Positions 61,130-64,000 of a stretch of DNA of 64,000 nucleotides are shown here, piece after piece. The position numbers and the translations under genes were made by a program. Position 1 is the first letter of the stretch, and every line of letters begins with the position of its first letter. The notes below the pieces were generated by a model that was given only the letters and a program-made list of their open reading frames with translations, was not told where the DNA came from and did not search any database. This DNA comes from Porphyrobacter sp. (GTDB lineage Bacteria > Pseudomonadota > Alphaproteobacteria > Sphingomonadales > Sphingomonadaceae): positions 1-64,000 of the forward strand of contig WGLN01000013.1 in the NCBI GenBank assembly GCA_016125555.1, read 5' to 3'.

Positions 61130-62890
61130 ATGCATGGGAGTGCCAGCTTGTTTTTCGACGACCGCCTTGCCACCGTGCTGCGCCAGCGCGCCACCGGCGA
61201 GGCGGGACTGCGCACCCAGTACAGGCAGCTGCTCGACCTGCTCGGCAAGAACCGGATCCACAAGGCGGGCCGTCAGCACCAGAGCCTGGTCGCCGCGGCG
61301 TGGCTGCGGATGGACGCACTGGCCGAGGAGATCCCGGCCGGGGAGCGCGCGCGCATCATCCGCGAACCCGGCTGGCGGTTCCGCAGCGCCGATCTCGCCG
61401 CGCATCTTGCCGACCAGGAGCCCGAGGTCGCCTCGGCCGCGCTCGCCCGGGCCGAGCTGTCGATCGAGGACTGGTCGGCGCTCATCCCGCGCCTGCCGGT
61501 CCGCGCTCGCGGTTTTCTGCGCCTGCGCCGCGACCTGCCGGTCGACATCGCGGCGCTGCTCGACCGGCTCGGCATCCACGACCGCGGCCTGCCGGCGCCG
61601 GCCGGGCCCGAACCGACAACCGCCCCCGAACCGGGTGGCGAGGCTCCGTCGCCGGAGCCGCGCGCCGCGTCACGGGACGATGTGCCTGCCCGCGACCGCG
61701 ACGAGACCGGACGCAGCGAAATCTCCGCACTGGTCGAACGCATCGCCCAGTTCCGCCGCCAGCGCAGCGAGGCCGCCACCGAAAGCGAGATCGCGCCGCG
61801 CCTGCCGCTCGGCGAATTGCCCGAACTGCCCGAACGCGCGGTTGCGACCTTCGGCTTCGCCACCGACCCCGGCGGCCGCATCGCCTGGGCCCCGGGCGAT
61901 ATCGCGCCGATGGTGGTTGGGACGCGCCTCGCTGGCGGGGGCGCGGGAGAAGCGGGCTCCGGGCGCACCGATGCGCTCGATCGCGCCTTCGCGCGGCGCC
62001 AGCCGATCGACGCCCTGCCGATGGTGCTCGGCGGAGCCGCGGCGATCACGGGCGAGTGGACGGTCGATGCCCAACCCACCTTCAGTCTGGAGGGCCACTT
62101 CACGGGCTACGCCGGCCGCTTTCGACGGCGCCCGGCCGAACCCGGCACGGCGACGGGAGCCGAGCGGCGGGAGGCCGACCGGATCCGCCAGCTGCTCCAC
62201 GAACTGCGCACCCCCGTCACCGCGGTGCAGGGCTATGCCGAGGTCATCCAGCAGCAGCTGTTCGGCCCCGCCCCGCACGAATACCGCGCGCTTGCCGCCG
62301 CGATCGCCGCCGATGCGGCGCGCATCCTCGCCGGCTTCGACGAGCTCGACCGGCTGGCCCGGCTCGAGACGGGCGCCATGGCCATCGAACCGGGCGAGGC
62401 CGATCTCGCGCAGCTTGTCCGCCGCATCCTCGACCAGATCGCGCCGGTTCTCGGCCACCGGGGGGCGGCGATCACGCTCGATCGGGCGGAGCATGCCAGC
62501 CTGATCGTCCCGTGCGACGGCGAGGACCTCGAGGCCCTGCTGTGGCGCGTGCTGGCGAGCCTCGGCGCCGGGCTGGGCGCAGGCGAGACGCTCACGCTCC
62601 GCCTCGACCCGCTGATCGGCGCAGGCCGGGCGACGCTGCGCCTGTCGTGCCCCCTGCCCGCCGCGCTCGCGCGGGAGGAGAACCTGTTCGCCGCCACGGC
62701 GCGCGGGGCGGAGACCGCGATCTCGCCCGGACTGTTCGGCGCGGGCTTCGCCTTGCGCCTCGCCCGGGCCGAGACCCGCGCGGCGGGCGGCGAACTGGTG
62801 CGCGAGGAAGGTATGCTGGTGCTGACCCTGCCACTCTTGACCGGCTCGGGCGCGCTGCCTAGCCAGTCCCCTGCCGGAGCGACGGGTTAG
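61130..62890 (+). CDS. Histidine-kinase-like protein with degenerate ATP-binding domain
   Basis: 586 residues. The N-terminal ~200 residues are an unrecognised helical region (ATVLRQRATGEAGLRTQYRQLLDLL), then an Ala/Pro-rich linker and a PAS-like stretch (FGFATDPGGRIAWAPGDIAPMVVG). The HisKA phospho-acceptor is clear: RIRQLLHELRTPVTAVQGYAEVI. The HATPase part is degenerate: the N-box Asn is absent (LLWRVLASLGAGLG), and no D-x-G-x-G is seen, only the final GFALRLARAETRAAGGEL. It may not phosphorylate itself. No response regulator is adjacent. Confidence 0.75.
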   Translation: MHGSASLFFDDRLATVLRQRATGEAGLRTQYRQLLDLLGKNRIHKAGRQHQSLVAAAWLRMDALAEEIPAGERARIIREPGWRFRSADLAAHLADQEPEVASAALARAELSIEDWSALIPRLPVRARGFLRLRRDLPVDIAALLDRLGIHDRGLPAPAGPEPTTAPEPGGEAPSPEPRAASRDDVPARDRDETGRSEISALVERIAQFRRQRSEAATESEIAPRLPLGELPELPERAVATFGFATDPGGRIAWAPGDIAPMVVGTRLAGGGAGEAGSGRTDALDRAFARRQPIDALPMVLGGAAAITGEWTVDAQPTFSLEGHFTGYAGRFRRRPAEPGTATGAERREADRIRQLLHELRTPVTAVQGYAEVIQQQLFGPAPHEYRALAAAIAADAARILAGFDELDRLARLETGAMAIEPGEADLAQLVRRILDQIAPVLGHRGAAITLDRAEHASLIVPCDGEDLEALLWRVLASLGAGLGAGETLTLRLDPLIGAGRATLRLSCPLPAALAREENLFAATARGAETAISPGLFGAGFALRLARAETRAAGGELVREEGMLVLTLPLLTGSGALPSQSPAGATG

Positions 62891-62919
62891 CGGGCTCCGG
62901 CGGAAAGGGGGGCGGTATC

Positions 62920-63921
62920 ATGGCAGACGGCGGGATGCGCGATCCGCCCTCACCCCAGGCGGCAGCGCGCTTCGCCCCGGAGTTCGGCCAGCGCGTGCTC
63001 CTGACCGTCGACACCGAGGAGGAGTTCGACTGGGACGCGCCATTTTCCCGCGACGGCCACGGCCTTGCCCATGTCGCGGCGATTCCACGCTTCCAGCGGT
63101 TTTGCGAGCGGATCGGCGCCCATCCTGTCTATCTCGTCGATTGGCCGATCGTGCGCGATCCGCGCGCCTGCGAGATCATCGGCGATGCGGTCCGGCGCGG
63201 CGCGGCTGAGGTCGGCGTACAGCTGCATCCCTGGGTCAATCCGCCCTTCACCGAGGAGGTGAACGCGTTCAATTCCTTCGCGGGCAACCTTCCGCGCGAG
63301 CTCGAGGCGGCCAAGTTCACCATGCTGCGCGACGCCATTGAGGCGGCCTTCGGCAGTGCGCCGCTGATCTACCGGGCGGGTCGCTACGGCCTCGGGCCGC
63401 ACACCGGTGAACTGCTCGCGGCGAGCGGGATACGCATCGACACCTCGGTGCGGGCGCTGTTCGATTACAGTTTCCAGAGCGGTCCCGATTATAGCCGTCA
63501 CCCGCTCTTCCCATACTGGGCGGACCCGGCGCGGCGCCTGCTCGAACTGCCTGTGACAAGCGTCCATGCCGGACTGCTGAGACCCATCGGACGAGAGCTC
63601 CAGCGTCTCGGCGCGCGCGTTCCGCATGCGCTGGGGGCGATGGCCCGGCTGGGCCTGCTGGAGCGGATTGCCCTGACGCCCGAGGGGGTGGCGGTGAGCG
63701 AGGCGCTGCGCGGGATCGACCTCGCGCTGGACGCCGGGCTTCCGGTGCTGGTGCTCTCCTTCCACAGCCCCTCCCTCGCCGCCGGCCACACGCCCTATGC
63801 GGCAAGCGAGGCCGAGGTCGAGGCGCTCTACGACTGGTTCGAAACGGTTTACGCGCATTTTGCGACGCGAGGGGTGCGCAGTTGCACCGTCGCCGATGTG
63901 CTTGCGGCGTCAACACGCTGA
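62920..63921 (+). CDS. Polysaccharide-deacetylase-like protein (WalW type)
   Basis: 333 residues. A NodB-like barrel start LLTVDTEEEFDWDAPFSRD with the Asp pair, GVQLHPWVNPPFTEEVNAFNSFAGNLP with the His ligand, YRAGRYGLGPHTGELLAASGIRIDTSV and the late LPVLVLSFHSPSLAAG. The metal His are H-x-W and H-S-P, as in the WalW group of glycan deacetylases. It probably acts in capsule or exopolysaccharide synthesis; the genes that would confirm this lie beyond the right edge. Starts 29 bp after the kinase gene. Confidence 0.75.
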   Translation: MADGGMRDPPSPQAAARFAPEFGQRVLLTVDTEEEFDWDAPFSRDGHGLAHVAAIPRFQRFCERIGAHPVYLVDWPIVRDPRACEIIGDAVRRGAAEVGVQLHPWVNPPFTEEVNAFNSFAGNLPRELEAAKFTMLRDAIEAAFGSAPLIYRAGRYGLGPHTGELLAASGIRIDTSVRALFDYSFQSGPDYSRHPLFPYWADPARRLLELPVTSVHAGLLRPIGRELQRLGARVPHALGAMARLGLLERIALTPEGVAVSEALRGIDLALDAGLPVLVLSFHSPSLAAGHTPYAASEAEVEALYDWFETVYAHFATRGVRSCTVADVLAASTR

Positions 63922-64000
63922 CCCGGCCCCATCCGTATCCTGCTTGTCTCCACCCAAGCAGCGGAGTAGGGGCAGGCCATCGCCCTCGCGGCTTTCCGGC

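Overview
The window looks like a chromosomal segment of an alphaproteobacterium, most likely order Sphingomonadales and probably family Erythrobacteraceae (inference from gene content, no search run). The evidence is the high GC content, the C4-pathway 5-aminolevulinate synthase (hemA), the alphaproteobacterial cell-cycle regulator gcrA, a 3-TM holin of the gene-transfer-agent family, a methylsuccinyl-CoA dehydrogenase of the ethylmalonyl-CoA pathway, the betaine-lipid pair btaA-btaB, and the rimP-nusA-ylxR-infB translation cluster. The left edge (1-530) is accessory: the tail of an IS3-family transposase, a small gene the IS has interrupted, and a 105-bp palindromic dispersed repeat. The rest is mainly core chromosome.

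Layout. 0.5-8.7 kb: a receiver-domain protein, topA, sodC, a membrane protein, dprA, plsY and murI. 8.9-14.4 kb: hemA, an SF0329-like protein, a nitroreductase, a MarR regulator with an S41 peptidase, and a GH16 lipoprotein. 14.7-20.9 kb: polyamine synthesis (type-III-fold amino-acid decarboxylase, carboxynorspermidine/carboxyspermidine decarboxylase and its dehydrogenase) flanking lemA, DUF3137 and YbjN-like genes. 21-25 kb: a PLP dehydratase, btaA-btaB, and two tandem MAPEG proteins. 25-32.5 kb: trxB, a tyrosine phosphatase, a response regulator, and four minus-strand genes for acyl-CoA oxidation and a DUF1295 protein. 32.6-36.9 kb: tRNA-Ser(CGA), hspQ, an ABC-2 permease, gcrA, a DUF481 outer-membrane protein and a SpeE-like protein. 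36.9-49.1 kb: the transcription/translation superoperon rimP-nusA-ylxR-infB-thioesterase-rbfA, then tdk, an M50 peptidase, truB, rpsO and pnp, split by one opposing yceI gene. 49.2-54.6 kb: PilZ, a small membrane protein, pspF and an enlarged phage-shock (Psp) operon. 54.6-64 kb: sufE, a CoA-ester lyase, a GTA-type holin, aroQ, accB-accC, a type II NADH dehydrogenase, an Lrp regulator, a degenerate histidine kinase and a polysaccharide deacetylase.

The most interesting region is the Psp locus (50.1-54.6 kb). A divergent pspF faces a clear sigma-54 promoter with two upstream GACCAATCT repeats. Behind it lie a 61-residue hydrophobic ORF, pspA, pspB, pspC and then five small genes. Four of the five join end to end by 1-4 bp stop/start overlaps, and all encode a single N-terminal membrane segment or a small hydrophobic protein. 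Four carry a C-terminal coiled-coil motif resembling the end of PspB (L-x-x-R-x-x-x-L/V-E-x-I). This looks like a serially expanded PspB-type membrane module that I do not recognise as a described system.

Other points of note are a 24-bp sequence present exactly twice in opposite orientation 14 kb apart, three convergent gene pairs that share one CTAG as both stop codons, a MarR promoter whose palindrome sits between -35 and -10 with a probably leaderless start, and a 16-proline run in IF2.
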